From contig NZ_OY762999.1 of assembly GCF_963666665.1 (NCBI RefSeq), positions 663,501 to 727,500 on the forward strand: a stretch of DNA of 64,000 bases. Reading direction: 5' to 3'. The stretch is from Maridesulfovibrio sp. (lineage in GTDB: Bacteria; Desulfobacterota; Desulfovibrionia; Desulfovibrionales; Desulfovibrionaceae). The notes under the pieces are model-generated. The model made no database searches and was not told the origin of the DNA. It saw only the letters and a list, made by a program, of their open reading frames with translations. This document shows positions 8,776-17,436 of this stretch, piece after piece (the stretch's first letter is position 1; every line of letters begins with the position of its first letter). A program made the position numbers and the translations under genes.

Positions 8776-8810
8776 AAGGCTCAACCGAAAGGTTGGGCCT
8801 TTTTTATTTT
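8776..8810 (+). terminator. Terminator of tRNA-fMet copy 1
   Basis: 11-bp stem with a GAAA loop, followed by a T-run. It is nearly identical to the terminator of copy 3 but with a G-C pair where copy 3 has A-T. It may also stop the converging diguanylate cyclase transcript. Confidence 0.92.
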
Positions 8811-8824
8811 TTTAAATTGTACCG

Positions 8825-10078
8825 CTAGTTATCATGCATACACACAACTCGATCGCGTCCTCGTGCTTTGGCGCGGTATAAAGATTCATCCGCCATGCTG
8901 ATTAAGGCTTCGGCATTCTCTCCGTTCTCCATGGATGAGCATCCAAAGCTGGAAGTTATATAAAAACTTTCCCCGGTTTCCGTGATAAATTGGAAAGTCT
9001 TAAGTGCAGAACGAATCTTTTCAGCCGTAACTCTGGCTCCTTCTATGTCCGTTTCAGGCAATAAAATAACAAATTCCTCTCCCCCAAAGCGGGCTGCGTA
9101 ATCTGAAATACGTATGTGTTCGGTTAAAATGCGGGCCACTTTTTTGAGGACTTTATCTCCCATGGGATGCCCGTATGTGTCGTTTACCTTTTTGAAATGG
9201 TCTACATCCATCATAATACAACTGAGGTGAGATCTATGGCGCTGCGCACGGGCAGTTTCGGCTTCAATATGCTCAAAAAAGTCTCTTCTGTTTTTTAGAC
9301 CTGTAAGGGCATCGGTGACAGCCATTTCCGAAATACGCTGCATTGCTGCATTAAGTTTGTTCATGATGTTGAAAATAAATCCGTACAGCAGGCCAAGCAA
9401 AAGGACTAATGTAAACATACATAAGACGATAATGTTTTTATTATCGGTTTCCAGTGCTGCATGTGCGTCAGAAATATCGAATTTAACACTGATCCCACCC
9501 CGCACTTCTCCTTTTGCTCCTGTATATCCTTGTTTTGAATGACAGGGCAGACATGGATTCTCGGTATAAAGCGGTGCAATATAGCGGAAATACGTTCGTC
9601 CGTTGATGGTTTCTTCTGTTATTTTTTCTAATTCTCCAGATTCAAATGATTTTAATGCCTCGGTTTCAAATTTGTCTGGAGCATTGTCCGGATTGAGAGG
9701 CTTAAGGCTGGTGATGTGAAAGGAGTACAGACCTTCTTTGTCAGCCAAGACAGACATTTCTCTCGTCATAAGGGCAGGGTTTTTCTTGGTATAAACTTTA
9801 CCATCAATAGTGTGAATGTCGGGATTTGCTAAGTATGGGTTGGATTTTATTCCCTGTTTTTTTTCAACAAAGACTCCCCCGTACTGTGCATTCCAGCGCC
9901 TGGCTAGAAGAATATTATGAAAGTGAGCGCGGGCACGAGCTTCTATTTCGTATTGTATAAGATCTTTATTGCGGATGAAGATACCTACAAAAATACCAAA
10001 CACGATAAGAATCACAATTGCAGTAATGCTTGCGATAAATTTTCCCCAAAGGGTAAATTGAGTTTGTCTAGCGAACAT
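8825..10078 (-). CDS. Membrane diguanylate cyclase with c-type haem sensor domain
   Basis: A 417-residue inner-membrane protein: N-terminal helix (about 17-36), a periplasmic DUF3365/Tll0287-like domain (about 40-205) containing CLPCH at 176-180 (CxxCH, covalent haem c), a second helix (about 212-232), and a C-terminal GGDEF domain. The active site reads GGEEF (332-336), compatible with activity, and RISD five residues before it is an intact product-inhibition I-site. It should make cyclic di-GMP in response to redox state or a small gas or ligand at the haem; the signal is inferred from the family. Monocistronic. Confidence 0.92.
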   Translation of the reverse strand: MFARQTQFTLWGKFIASITAIVILIVFGIFVGIFIRNKDLIQYEIEARARAHFHNILLARRWNAQYGGVFVEKKQGIKSNPYLANPDIHTIDGKVYTKKNPALMTREMSVLADKEGLYSFHITSLKPLNPDNAPDKFETEALKSFESGELEKITEETINGRTYFRYIAPLYTENPCLPCHSKQGYTGAKGEVRGGISVKFDISDAHAALETDNKNIIVLCMFTLVLLLGLLYGFIFNIMNKLNAAMQRISEMAVTDALTGLKNRRDFFEHIEAETARAQRHRSHLSCIMMDVDHFKKVNDTYGHPMGDKVLKKVARILTEHIRISDYAARFGGEEFVILLPETDIEGARVTAEKIRSALKTFQFITETGESFYITSSFGCSSMENGENAEALISMADESLYRAKARGRDRVVCMHDN

Positions 10079-10438
10079 AGATATTAAGCGATAGTATGTT
10101 TTGGTTCAATAAAGGCTACATTTTATGATAAATGACAATATAACACGCGTCGAGGTAAAATTTAATTATTATTAGTAGTATTTAGGTGGCATAATAAACA
10201 CAGGCATTTTTTGAGGCTTTGGAGACCGTATTAAAGTGACTGTCTTGTATATCTGACTTAGTTAGAAATTTAGTTTTTTCCAGTTTTTATAGTGTGAATG
10301 GTCGGATGTGGCTTGGGATGGGCATTCGTTCTTCATTAAGAAGCAATTTGATTATCGAATCGATTGCGCAAACGTTTCGATGGTGTTACAGGTTGGTTAC
10401 TTTGTCCGTTTAGGGATGCTTTTTACATAGGAGAGAAC
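10079..10438. other. Intergenic region before the ribose operon
   Basis: 360 nt, AT-rich, between the divergent diguanylate cyclase and rbsD. Besides the operator-like palindrome near 10370 and a good ribosome site (AGGAGA, 10429-10434) for rbsD, I see no gene. It must hold the promoters of both units; no confident -35/-10 pair was chosen. Confidence 0.6.
10365..10382. promoter_or_regulatory. LacI/RbsR-type operator candidate
   Basis: The core AAACGTTT (10370-10377) is an 8-bp palindrome within a CGCAAACGTTTCGA context, typical of LacI-family operators with a central CG. It lies about 60 nt before rbsD, the first gene of an operon that ends with a LacI-family gene. Autoregulation by RbsR is inferred. 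Confidence 0.6.
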
Positions 10439-10858
10439 ATGAAAAGAACAGGGCTTCTTAATTCTGAATTATCATATATTATATCCAAGCTGGGACATTT
10501 TGATGCGTTGACCGTCTGCGATGCAGGATTGCCTGTTCCTGAAGGTGTGCAGCGCATTGATCTGGCCGTATCTGAAGGGATTCCGTCCTTTATTGATGTG
10601 GTTAAAGCTGTGCTCATGGAAATGGAGCTGGAATCAGTTGAACTGGCTGAAGAGTTTAGGTCAGAAAGCTCCGCAAAGCATGATGAGTTGTTGGCCCTTC
10701 TTGAAGAGGAATCCAAAGAACGCGGAAAAGATATTCCGGTGGATTACGTTCGCCACGTAGCATTCAAACTCAATACTAAAAAGAGTGTTGCCATTGTCCG
10801 CACCGGAGAGTTCACTCCTTATGCTAACATAACTTTCAAGGCCGGCGTTGTTTTCTAG
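10439..10858 (+). CDS. rbsD: D-ribose pyranase RbsD
   Basis: Cytoplasmic mutarotase that converts beta-pyranose to beta-furanose ribose so that ribokinase can use it. The 139-residue length equals the E. coli enzyme (139). The N-terminus MKRTGLLNSELSYIISKLGH contains the catalytic His at residue 20, followed by the DAGLPVP motif; the C-terminus has the VRTGEFTPYANI signature. The ATG at 10439 has AGGAGA just upstream; an in-frame ATG at 10364 lies inside the operator region and is rejected. First gene of rbsDACBKR. Confidence 0.96.
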   Translation: MKRTGLLNSELSYIISKLGHFDALTVCDAGLPVPEGVQRIDLAVSEGIPSFIDVVKAVLMEMELESVELAEEFRSESSAKHDELLALLEEESKERGKDIPVDYVRHVAFKLNTKKSVAIVRTGEFTPYANITFKAGVVF

Positions 10859-10868
10859 GGGGGAAACC

Positions 10869-12359
10869 ATGAGTTTTCTGCTCAGGTTGGAAGGAATAGA
10901 AAAAAGCTTTCCGGGCGTTAAGGCTCTTGATGGCGTGAACCTGAATGTTTCCGCAGGCAAGGTAATGGGGCTTGTGGGTGAGAACGGCGCAGGTAAATCT
11001 ACGCTTATGAAGGTGCTGACCGGAATTTACAGGTGCGATGCAGGCTTCATTAATTATCTCGGTCAGGATCGCAACTTCAAGGGGCCTCGTGATTCCCAGC
11101 AGGCCGGAATCAGTATTATCCATCAGGAACTTAACTTGCTTCCTGAGCTGTCCATTGCAGAAAATATTTTTCTGGGCCGGGAAAAAGTTGGGGTCATGGG
11201 CCGTATTCTTTGGAAAGATATGTATGCCAGTGCCGACAAGCTGCTTGAAAAGCTGGGAGTGAAACGGTCTTCCAAAACCCGGCTGGGCGAGCTGGGCATC
11301 GGTGAGCAGCAGATGGTTGAGATCGCCAAGGCTATTTCGTTTGAGTCCAAGGTCATCATCATGGACGAACCCACCGATACTCTGACAGGACCTGAGACCG
11401 CAGCCCTGTTCAATGTAATTAACGAACTTCGCGATTCCGGGCATGGCATTGTTTACATTTCCCATCGTTTAAAAGAAATTTTTGAAATCTGTGATGACGT
11501 TACGGTAATACGTGACGGTCAATTCATCGGCGAAAGTCCTGTTGGCGAGATTGACGAAGACCGTCTCATTGAAATGATGGTCGGACGCAGACTCGACGAA
11601 CAATTCCCTCGTGTGGATGTTCAGCCGGGGGTGGTCAGTCTTGAAGTAAAAGAGCTTTGTGGACCGAGGTTGGATAATATTTCCTTTTCCCTTCATGAAG
11701 GCGAAATTTTAGGGGTTTCCGGCTTGATGGGTGCAGGACGTACTGAATTGATGAAGGCCATTTACGGGGCCTATCCTGTCATAGGCGGTTCTGTCTCCCT
11801 GTTCGGCGAAATAGTGAAAATAAAATCCCCCCACGATGCCCTTGAGGCCGGGATCGCTTACATCAGCGAGGACCGCAAGGCGGACGGTCTGGTTCTCGGA
11901 CTTTCAATTAAAGAAAACATGACCCTCGCCGCTTTGCGTGAATTTTCTTCCGCTGCAGGGCATATTCATCGCAGCCGTGAAAAAGAGGCGGTGGATTCCT
12001 ACATCAATACTTTCAATATCCGCACTCCTTCGCGGGAGCAGTCTGTCGGCAACCTTTCCGGCGGTAACCAGCAGAAGGTTGCCATCGCTAAGGGACTTAT
12101 GGATCGACCCAAGGTTTTTATCCTTGATGAACCTACTCGCGGGGTGGATGTGGGGGCTAAAAAAGAAATCTATCAGTTCATCAACCGTTTCAAAGAAGAA
12201 GGGATGAGCATTATCCTTGTTTCTTCTGAAATGCCCGAAATTCTGGGTATGTCCGATCGTATTCTCGTCATGCACGAGGGGCGCATTTGCGGGGAATATA
12301 AAGCGGAAGAAGCTGATCAGGAAAAACTCATGGCCTGCGCCATCGGCAGGGGCCGATAG
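10869..12359 (+). CDS. rbsA: Ribose ABC transporter ATP-binding protein RbsA
   Basis: Double ABC ATPase of 496 residues that energises ribose import with RbsC and RbsB. The first half has an intact Walker A GENGAGKST (37-45) and a MDEPTDTLTG Walker B; the second half has the degenerate Walker A GLMGAGRTE usual for this sugar family, but an intact signature LSGGNQQ and Walker B ILDEPTRG. The ATG at 10869 follows an AGGGGGGAAA site; the in-frame ATG at 10848 overlaps rbsD. Only 10 nt separate it from rbsD. Confidence 0.96.
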   Translation: MSFLLRLEGIEKSFPGVKALDGVNLNVSAGKVMGLVGENGAGKSTLMKVLTGIYRCDAGFINYLGQDRNFKGPRDSQQAGISIIHQELNLLPELSIAENIFLGREKVGVMGRILWKDMYASADKLLEKLGVKRSSKTRLGELGIGEQQMVEIAKAISFESKVIIMDEPTDTLTGPETAALFNVINELRDSGHGIVYISHRLKEIFEICDDVTVIRDGQFIGESPVGEIDEDRLIEMMVGRRLDEQFPRVDVQPGVVSLEVKELCGPRLDNISFSLHEGEILGVSGLMGAGRTELMKAIYGAYPVIGGSVSLFGEIVKIKSPHDALEAGIAYISEDRKADGLVLGLSIKENMTLAALREFSSAAGHIHRSREKEAVDSYINTFNIRTPSREQSVGNLSGGNQQKVAIAKGLMDRPKVFILDEPTRGVDVGAKKEIYQFINRFKEEGMSIILVSSEMPEILGMSDRILVMHEGRICGEYKAEEADQEKLMACAIGRGR

Positions 12360-12397
12360 GCAGTGAATTTATTTTTAAGTACGGGACAGGAGGTCGC

Positions 12398-13366
12398 ATG
12401 AGCGAAGCAGTTAACGGACAGCTTAAAACAGTGTCCATCAAAGATAGATTGATTGAGCAGAAAACACTCATTGCACTTGTGGTAATGATCGTCATTGTTT
12501 CTTTTCTCAATCCCAATTTTTTCACTATCGGGAATATCCTGAATATATTGCGCCAGACTGCCATTAACGCGGTCATGGCAGTGGGTATGACCCTTGTTAT
12601 TCTCACCGCAGGTATTGACCTTTCTGTCGGTTCGGTACTCGCCCTTTGCGGTGCCATCGGGGCCAGCCTGATTGCGGCCCAGATGCCGGTAAGCGTAGCT
12701 GTTGGTGCGGCCCTTGGCGCCGGGGCGATTCTAGGCGGAATCAGCGGGATCATTATAGCCAAAGGTAAGGTGCAGGCATTCATTGCCACGCTGGTTTCCA
12801 TGACCCTTGTGCGCGGTCTGACCCTTGTTTATACGGACGGACGGCCCATCTCTACCGGATTTACTGAAGTGGCCGATTCCTTTGCATTTATCGGCACCGG
12901 TTATCTGTTCGGAATTCCTTTTCCTATCTGGATTATGGCCTTCACCTTCGGTGCAGCGTGGTACCTGCTCAATCATACCCGTCTGGGGCGTTACATTTAT
13001 GCGCTGGGCGGAAATGAGGAGGCTACCCGTCTTTCCGGTATCAACGTGGATAGGATCAAGATTGCAGTCTATGCTATAGCCGGATTCCTTTCGGCTTTGT
13101 CCGGGCTGATCGTTACATCCCGTCTTTCCTCGGCCCAGCCTACTGCCGGATACGGTTATGAGCTTGACGCCATCGCCGCCGTTGTTCTCGGCGGAACTTC
13201 TCTTATGGGTGGTAAAGGCACGATTATGGGGACCCTGTTGGGTGCGCTCATTATCGGCTTCTTAAATAACGCACTGAATTTGCTTGATGTATCTTCCTAC
13301 TATCAGATGATAGCCAAGGCGCTGGTCATCCTTTTAGCGGTTCTGGTGGATACCAAAAGCAAGTAA
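12398..13366 (+). CDS. rbsC: Ribose ABC transporter permease RbsC
   Basis: Inner-membrane permease of 322 residues with about ten hydrophobic segments, of the branched-chain amino-acid/sugar permease fold. Family motifs seen: GMTLVILTAGIDLSVGS after the second helix, and the ATP-ase coupling region GGNEEATRLSGINV near 205-218. A strong ACAGGAGGT site precedes the ATG. It forms the membrane channel with RbsA. Confidence 0.96.
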   Translation: MSEAVNGQLKTVSIKDRLIEQKTLIALVVMIVIVSFLNPNFFTIGNILNILRQTAINAVMAVGMTLVILTAGIDLSVGSVLALCGAIGASLIAAQMPVSVAVGAALGAGAILGGISGIIIAKGKVQAFIATLVSMTLVRGLTLVYTDGRPISTGFTEVADSFAFIGTGYLFGIPFPIWIMAFTFGAAWYLLNHTRLGRYIYALGGNEEATRLSGINVDRIKIAVYAIAGFLSALSGLIVTSRLSSAQPTAGYGYELDAIAAVVLGGTSLMGGKGTIMGTLLGALIIGFLNNALNLLDVSSYYQMIAKALVILLAVLVDTKSK

Positions 13367-13387
13367 TAAAAACATTAGGAGTGTAGG

Positions 13388-14263
13388 ATGAAAAAACTTA
13401 TGACCCTCGCCATGGCTCTGGTACTTACTCTGGGCCTTAGCGTTTCCGCACAGGCTAAGGAAACCCTCGCACTTGTAGTTTCCACCCTGAACAACCCCTT
13501 CTTCGTCACCCTCAAGGACGGTGCTGTTAAGAAAGCTAAAGACATGGGTTACGAACTTATCGTGCTCGATTCCCAGAATGACCCTGCAAAGGAACTGGCT
13601 AACGTTGAGGACCTTACCGTACGCGGCGTAAAGGCTATCCTGATAAACCCCACTGATTCCGATGCTGTTGTTAACGCTATCCGTCTTGCCAACCGCAGCA
13701 ATATCCCTGTGCTGACCCTCGACCGTGGCGCATCCGCAGGTAAAGTTGCTTCCCACATTGCTTCCGATAACGTCGCAGGTGGTAAAATGGCTGGTGATTT
13801 CATGGCAGAAAAACTGGGTAAAGGCGCAAAAGTTATCCAGCTTGAAGGTCTGGCCGGAACTTCCGCAGCCCGTGACCGTGGTGCAGGATTTGCCAAAGCA
13901 GTTAAAGCTAACGATTTTAAAGTGCTTGCTTCACAGCCTGCTGACTTTGACCGTACCAAGGGCCTGAACGTAATGGAAAACCTGCTTACCGCTAACGGCG
14001 ATGTGCAGGGTGTTTTTGCTCAGAATGATGAAATGGCACTCGGCGCTATCCGCGCTCTTCAGGCCGCTGGTAAGAAAGTTGTGGTTGTAGGTTTTGATGG
14101 TACCGATGACGGTGTTGCAGCAGTTAAGCGCGGCGACATGGCCGGAACCATTGCTCAGCAGCCCGCACTGATCGGTCTCCTCGGCGTGAAAACCGCCGAC
14201 AAGGTCCTCAAGGGCGAAAAGGTTGATGCTTACATCCCCGTCCCCTTGATGGTTGTAAAATAA
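13388..14263 (+). CDS. rbsB: Periplasmic ribose-binding protein RbsB
   Basis: A 291-residue exported solute-binding protein of the periplasmic sugar-binding family 1. The first 23 residues form a signal peptide (basic MKK, hydrophobic core, cleavage after AQA). The mature protein begins KETLALVVSTLNNPFF, very close to known RbsB, and has the LTLDR, AGTSAARDR and NDEMALGA ligand-site segments. An intergenic hairpin follows and may protect this message, which must be made in excess over the permease. Confidence 0.96.
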   Translation: MKKLMTLAMALVLTLGLSVSAQAKETLALVVSTLNNPFFVTLKDGAVKKAKDMGYELIVLDSQNDPAKELANVEDLTVRGVKAILINPTDSDAVVNAIRLANRSNIPVLTLDRGASAGKVASHIASDNVAGGKMAGDFMAEKLGKGAKVIQLEGLAGTSAARDRGAGFAKAVKANDFKVLASQPADFDRTKGLNVMENLLTANGDVQGVFAQNDEMALGAIRALQAAGKKVVVVGFDGTDDGVAAVKRGDMAGTIAQQPALIGLLGVKTADKVLKGEKVDAYIPVPLMVVK

Positions 14264-14274
14264 TTGAATATCCC

Positions 14275-14304
14275 AAGGCGTGTCGATTGTTATCGACACG
14301 CCTT
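14275..14304. other. Perfect 12-bp hairpin between rbsB and rbsK
   Basis: Arms 14275-14286 and 14293-14304 (AAGGCGTGTCGA and its complement) with a 6-nt loop. No T-tract follows. Such elements after binding-protein genes stabilise the upstream mRNA or reduce downstream expression; that role is inferred here. Confidence 0.75.
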
Positions 14305-14325
14305 GTCCTTGAGATGGAGAGTGTT

Positions 14326-15252
14326 ATGGCTTCGCCCAGATTAATCGTTCTCGGTAGTGTAAATGCCGATCATGTTTTGCAGGTGGATAATTTCCCGCGT
14401 CCCGGCGAGACCGTTACCGGGCATGGTTATCAGATCATACCCGGCGGCAAGGGAGCTAATCAGGCGGTGGCTGCGGCCCGTCTTGGTGCGGATATCGGTT
14501 TTATTGCCTGCGTGGGTGATGATGATTTCGGACGGCGTATGATCAATGAATTTCAGCAGGACGGTATTGAAACTTCTGCGGTAATGGCTGTAGAAGGTCT
14601 GCCCACCGGAATCGCTTTGATCCAGATTGCTGCCAGCGGCGAGAATGCCATCTCCATTTCAGCTGAAGCCAATGCGGCTCTTACTCCCGAAGCTATTAAG
14701 CCTCATCTTGATTTGATCCGTGAGGCTGAAACTCTGCTCATGCAGCTTGAAAGCCCGCTGGAAACAATTGAGCTTGCTGCAAAAGAAGCACGTGCAGCCG
14801 GAACAAAAGTTATCCTCAATCCCGCACCGGCCCGTGTCTTTCCTGATTCATTGCTGGCTGATCTTGATATGATTACTCCCAATGAAACCGAAGCAGAACT
14901 GCTTACCGGAGTTAAGGTGGAGAGTGAGGAAGACGCTGTAATGGCCGCCTGTGTGCTGCACGGAAAAGGCGTTGAAACGGTATTGATTACCCTTGGTGAA
15001 AAGGGGGCGTTTTTGAGCCGTGCCGAAGGGAAGAAGCTTATCGGTGGTTATTCGGTTAAAGCTGTAGACACGACTGCTGCCGGGGATACTTTTAACGGTG
15101 CTCTGGTTGCTTCCATGCAGAAGGGCGCAAGTATCGAACAGGCAATTGGTTTTGCCCACGGTGCGGCAGCGATTTCGGTAACCCGTCTTGGAGCTCAGAC
15201 TTCCATTCCCAGCCTTGAAGAAGTGAATCAATTTATAAAGGATAATTCATAA
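14326..15252 (+). CDS. rbsK: Ribokinase RbsK
   Basis: PfkB-family kinase of 308 residues that phosphorylates ribose to ribose 5-phosphate. Seen: GSVNADHVLQVDNFPRPGET at the N-terminus, the GGKGANQAVAAARLG signature near 42-56, and the C-terminal active-site motif DTTAAGDTFNGAL with the catalytic Asp. The ATG at 14326 is preferred, with GGAGA six nt before it; upstream in-frame starts lie in or next to the hairpin. It belongs to the ribose operon. Confidence 0.95.
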   Translation: MASPRLIVLGSVNADHVLQVDNFPRPGETVTGHGYQIIPGGKGANQAVAAARLGADIGFIACVGDDDFGRRMINEFQQDGIETSAVMAVEGLPTGIALIQIAASGENAISISAEANAALTPEAIKPHLDLIREAETLLMQLESPLETIELAAKEARAAGTKVILNPAPARVFPDSLLADLDMITPNETEAELLTGVKVESEEDAVMAACVLHGKGVETVLITLGEKGAFLSRAEGKKLIGGYSVKAVDTTAAGDTFNGALVASMQKGASIEQAIGFAHGAAAISVTRLGAQTSIPSLEEVNQFIKDNS

Positions 15253-15258
15253 AATTTT

Positions 15259-16266
15259 ATGGCGACCATCAAAGATGTAGCAAAAATGGCGGGTGTTTCC
15301 ACCTCTACGGTATCTCATGTTCTAAATCGGACTCGATTCGTCAGTGACGAAAAGCGAGAGTTGGTTGAGCGGGTTGTGGAGGAGTTGAACTATCGTCCGT
15401 CTTCCATTGCGCGCAGCCTGAAAGTTCAGCAGACCCGGACTTTGGGCATGCTGGTTACTGCCAGCCGCAACCCGTTTTTTGCCGAGGTGGTGCATGGAGT
15501 TGAGCGCCGTTGCTATGAGCGTGGGTATACTCTTTTCCTGTGTAATACCGAGGGTGATATCAAACGCATGGAAGCCAACCTTGATGCTCTTGAGGAGAAG
15601 CGCGTAGACGGTTTACTGCTCCTTTGCAGTGAAGTTAACGATGAGATTATCAATCTGATTGAAGCCGAACGTAGCGTTCCCATTGTTGTTTTTGATTGGG
15701 GACCGGAGTCGGATAATGTGGACAGGATTTATGATAATTCACTCAGCGGGGCACGGCTGGCCACTAAATATTTGATCGCCAAGGGACATACCGATATCGG
15801 TTGCATCGCCGGACCGCAGGACCGCCGCTCTGCCAAGGAACGTCTGGAAGGTTATCGACAAGCTATGGTTGAGACGGGTCTTGTCGTGCGCGAAGAGTGG
15901 ATCGTGGAAGGTGATTATGGCTGCGAAGGCGGAGTTGAAGCCATGCGCTATCTTTCAGGACTTGATGAACTGCCCAGTGCCGTATTTGTCTGTAACGATA
16001 TGATGGCTATCGGTGTGTTGAGTGAAGCGGCTCGCCTCGGCGTCAGGGTGCCGCAGGACCTGTCTGTCATCGGTTATGACAATGTTTATATTTCCCGCTT
16101 TACAGCTCCGGCATTGACAACCATCCACCAGCCGAAAAAAGAAATTGCTGCACGTGCAGTGGATACCCTTATCGATAGGTTGTCCAGTAAACGGACTAAG
16201 GGATTGCAGATAAAGGTTGAACCGAACCTTGTTGAGCGCGAGTCGGTGAGCAATCTGAAAGAATAA
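15259..16266 (+). CDS. rbsR: LacI-family repressor of the ribose operon
   Basis: A 335-residue LacI/PurR-type regulator. Residues 1-50 are a textbook LacI DNA-binding region (IKDVAKMAGVSTSTVSHVLN with the hinge-helix segment RPSSIARSL), followed by a periplasmic-binding-protein-like sensor domain. It starts six nt after the rbsK stop, with no clear ribosome site, so translational coupling is likely. As the last gene of rbsDACBKR and with a LacI-type palindrome before rbsD, it is almost certainly the ribose repressor; the name rests on context. Confidence 0.9.
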   Translation: MATIKDVAKMAGVSTSTVSHVLNRTRFVSDEKRELVERVVEELNYRPSSIARSLKVQQTRTLGMLVTASRNPFFAEVVHGVERRCYERGYTLFLCNTEGDIKRMEANLDALEEKRVDGLLLLCSEVNDEIINLIEAERSVPIVVFDWGPESDNVDRIYDNSLSGARLATKYLIAKGHTDIGCIAGPQDRRSAKERLEGYRQAMVETGLVVREEWIVEGDYGCEGGVEAMRYLSGLDELPSAVFVCNDMMAIGVLSEAARLGVRVPQDLSVIGYDNVYISRFTAPALTTIHQPKKEIAARAVDTLIDRLSSKRTKGLQIKVEPNLVERESVSNLKE

Positions 16267-16295
16267 TTTTTAGAGTCCGTTTCACGTAATAATAC

Positions 16296-16327
16296 CCTCC
16301 GGCGAAAATGTTTCGCCGGAGGATTTT
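16296..16327 (+). terminator. Terminator of the ribose operon
   Basis: 12-bp GC-rich stem (CCTCCGGCGAAA and complement) with a 3-nt loop, followed by ATTTTT. It lies between two convergent genes. Confidence 0.9.
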
Positions 16328-16333
16328 TGGTTT

Positions 16334-16969
16334 TTATGAGGTGATCATTCTCCGTCGTAATAGAGCTATTCCGGCCAGTCCTAAGCTGAAAAGCCACACT
16401 GCACCCGGAATGGGGGTCGGGACAGAATATGCAAAGTCACTGTCCGATGCGGTCATTCCGGCATAATCTATGCTTTGAAATCTGGCGATGAATTGATTCA
16501 AGGGTGCTTCCATTTCTCCGTCCACATCAAACAGGAATGTAGCTGTCCAGCCGACTTCCAGCCCAGTTTTAGGATTGCCTCCCTGAAAATTGCTGCCGGT
16601 ATAAAGCACTGTGTTCAGCCCTTCGTAATATTTCATAGGTTCCGCATTAAGGTTAGTGCCTTCAGCAGAATCAATGCTCCAGTTCTTTGTGACTTGTACG
16701 GGAGTGGAGACTGATTGAGAATAGTAGGAGACTTCCCGCAGGGTCAGTGTTACGTCTGGTGCAGTGAATAGAAGTCCTCGCAGGGTTGCTGAATCTGCAG
16801 GCGAAGTATTTTTTACAGTCAGCAGCAGGCTTGAATCTGCAGGTGAGTATGAGGTCGTAATGTCTGCTGTTACGTAATCAGGATGTGTCCAGCCTGAAAT
16901 GGTTGCGGCCTGAGCTGTAGAGAGTATAAAAAATACTGATAATATTGATAAAAATAATATGTTTTTCAT
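16334..16969 (-). CDS. Exported protein with VPLPA/PEP-CTERM-type sorting tail
   Basis: A 211-residue secreted protein of unknown function. It has an N-terminal signal peptide (about 1-21, ending AQA), a beta-rich central part without recognisable domain, and a C-terminal tripartite tail: VPTPIPGAVWLF, a hydrophobic helix and the basic end RRRMITS. This is the PEP-CTERM/VPLPA-CTERM type signal processed by an exosortase-like enzyme; no exosortase is in the window. Likely surface or matrix protein. Monocistronic, convergent with the ribose operon. Confidence 0.82.
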   Translation of the reverse strand: MKNILFLSILSVFFILSTAQAATISGWTHPDYVTADITTSYSPADSSLLLTVKNTSPADSATLRGLLFTAPDVTLTLREVSYYSQSVSTPVQVTKNWSIDSAEGTNLNAEPMKYYEGLNTVLYTGSNFQGGNPKTGLEVGWTATFLFDVDGEMEAPLNQFIARFQSIDYAGMTASDSDFAYSVPTPIPGAVWLFSLGLAGIALLRRRMITS

Positions 16970-17436
16970 TTTTCCCCCTCCCGTGAATTACTCCAAATCT
17001 CCCCGTAAATTAATACATAATTATATTCTAGCATAAGATAGGCATACTTTAAATATAGTCATCGTTTTCTAATAGGCCATGCAGCCGATACGAATAATCA
17101 TTATTAATTTGCTTAGCAGAATGATTATGACTGAAATAGGCTTTTATTGATTAAGATTATTTTTGGGACGGAAGCATAATATTTTTAGTTGAGGTCTTAA
17201 AAAAAGTAGTTTGGAAATTTACTGGTATCAAACTGTCTCATGAATGAAATAATTGTATTATCCATTTTTAACGGAAAAGATTAAAGAAATTGTTTTCGCA
17301 AGTGAAAATTTATCCCTGTTAATAAAAATAATTTTAATGTAACCGAAAAAAAACGCGTTCATTTGTCGACAATGTTTATCAATTGATTTAATGTTGCCAC
17401 CACGTATGGAACTTAGAACCAGAGGTGATTTTAACT
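16970..17436. other. AT-rich intergenic region before dhaK
   Basis: 467 nt between divergent genes, no open frame of note. It contains a 10-bp palindrome TTGTCGACAA at 17363-17372, 65 nt before the dhaK start, which could be an operator for the dihydroxyacetone operon. The dhaK ribosome site AGAGGTGA is at 17421-17428. Confidence 0.5.

Noticed and set aside
17363..17372. TTGTCGACAA as a CooA half-site arrangement before dhaK
   Set aside because: The halves are directly adjacent, without the 6-bp spacer of the CooA site before cooS, so it is kept only as an unassigned palindrome.
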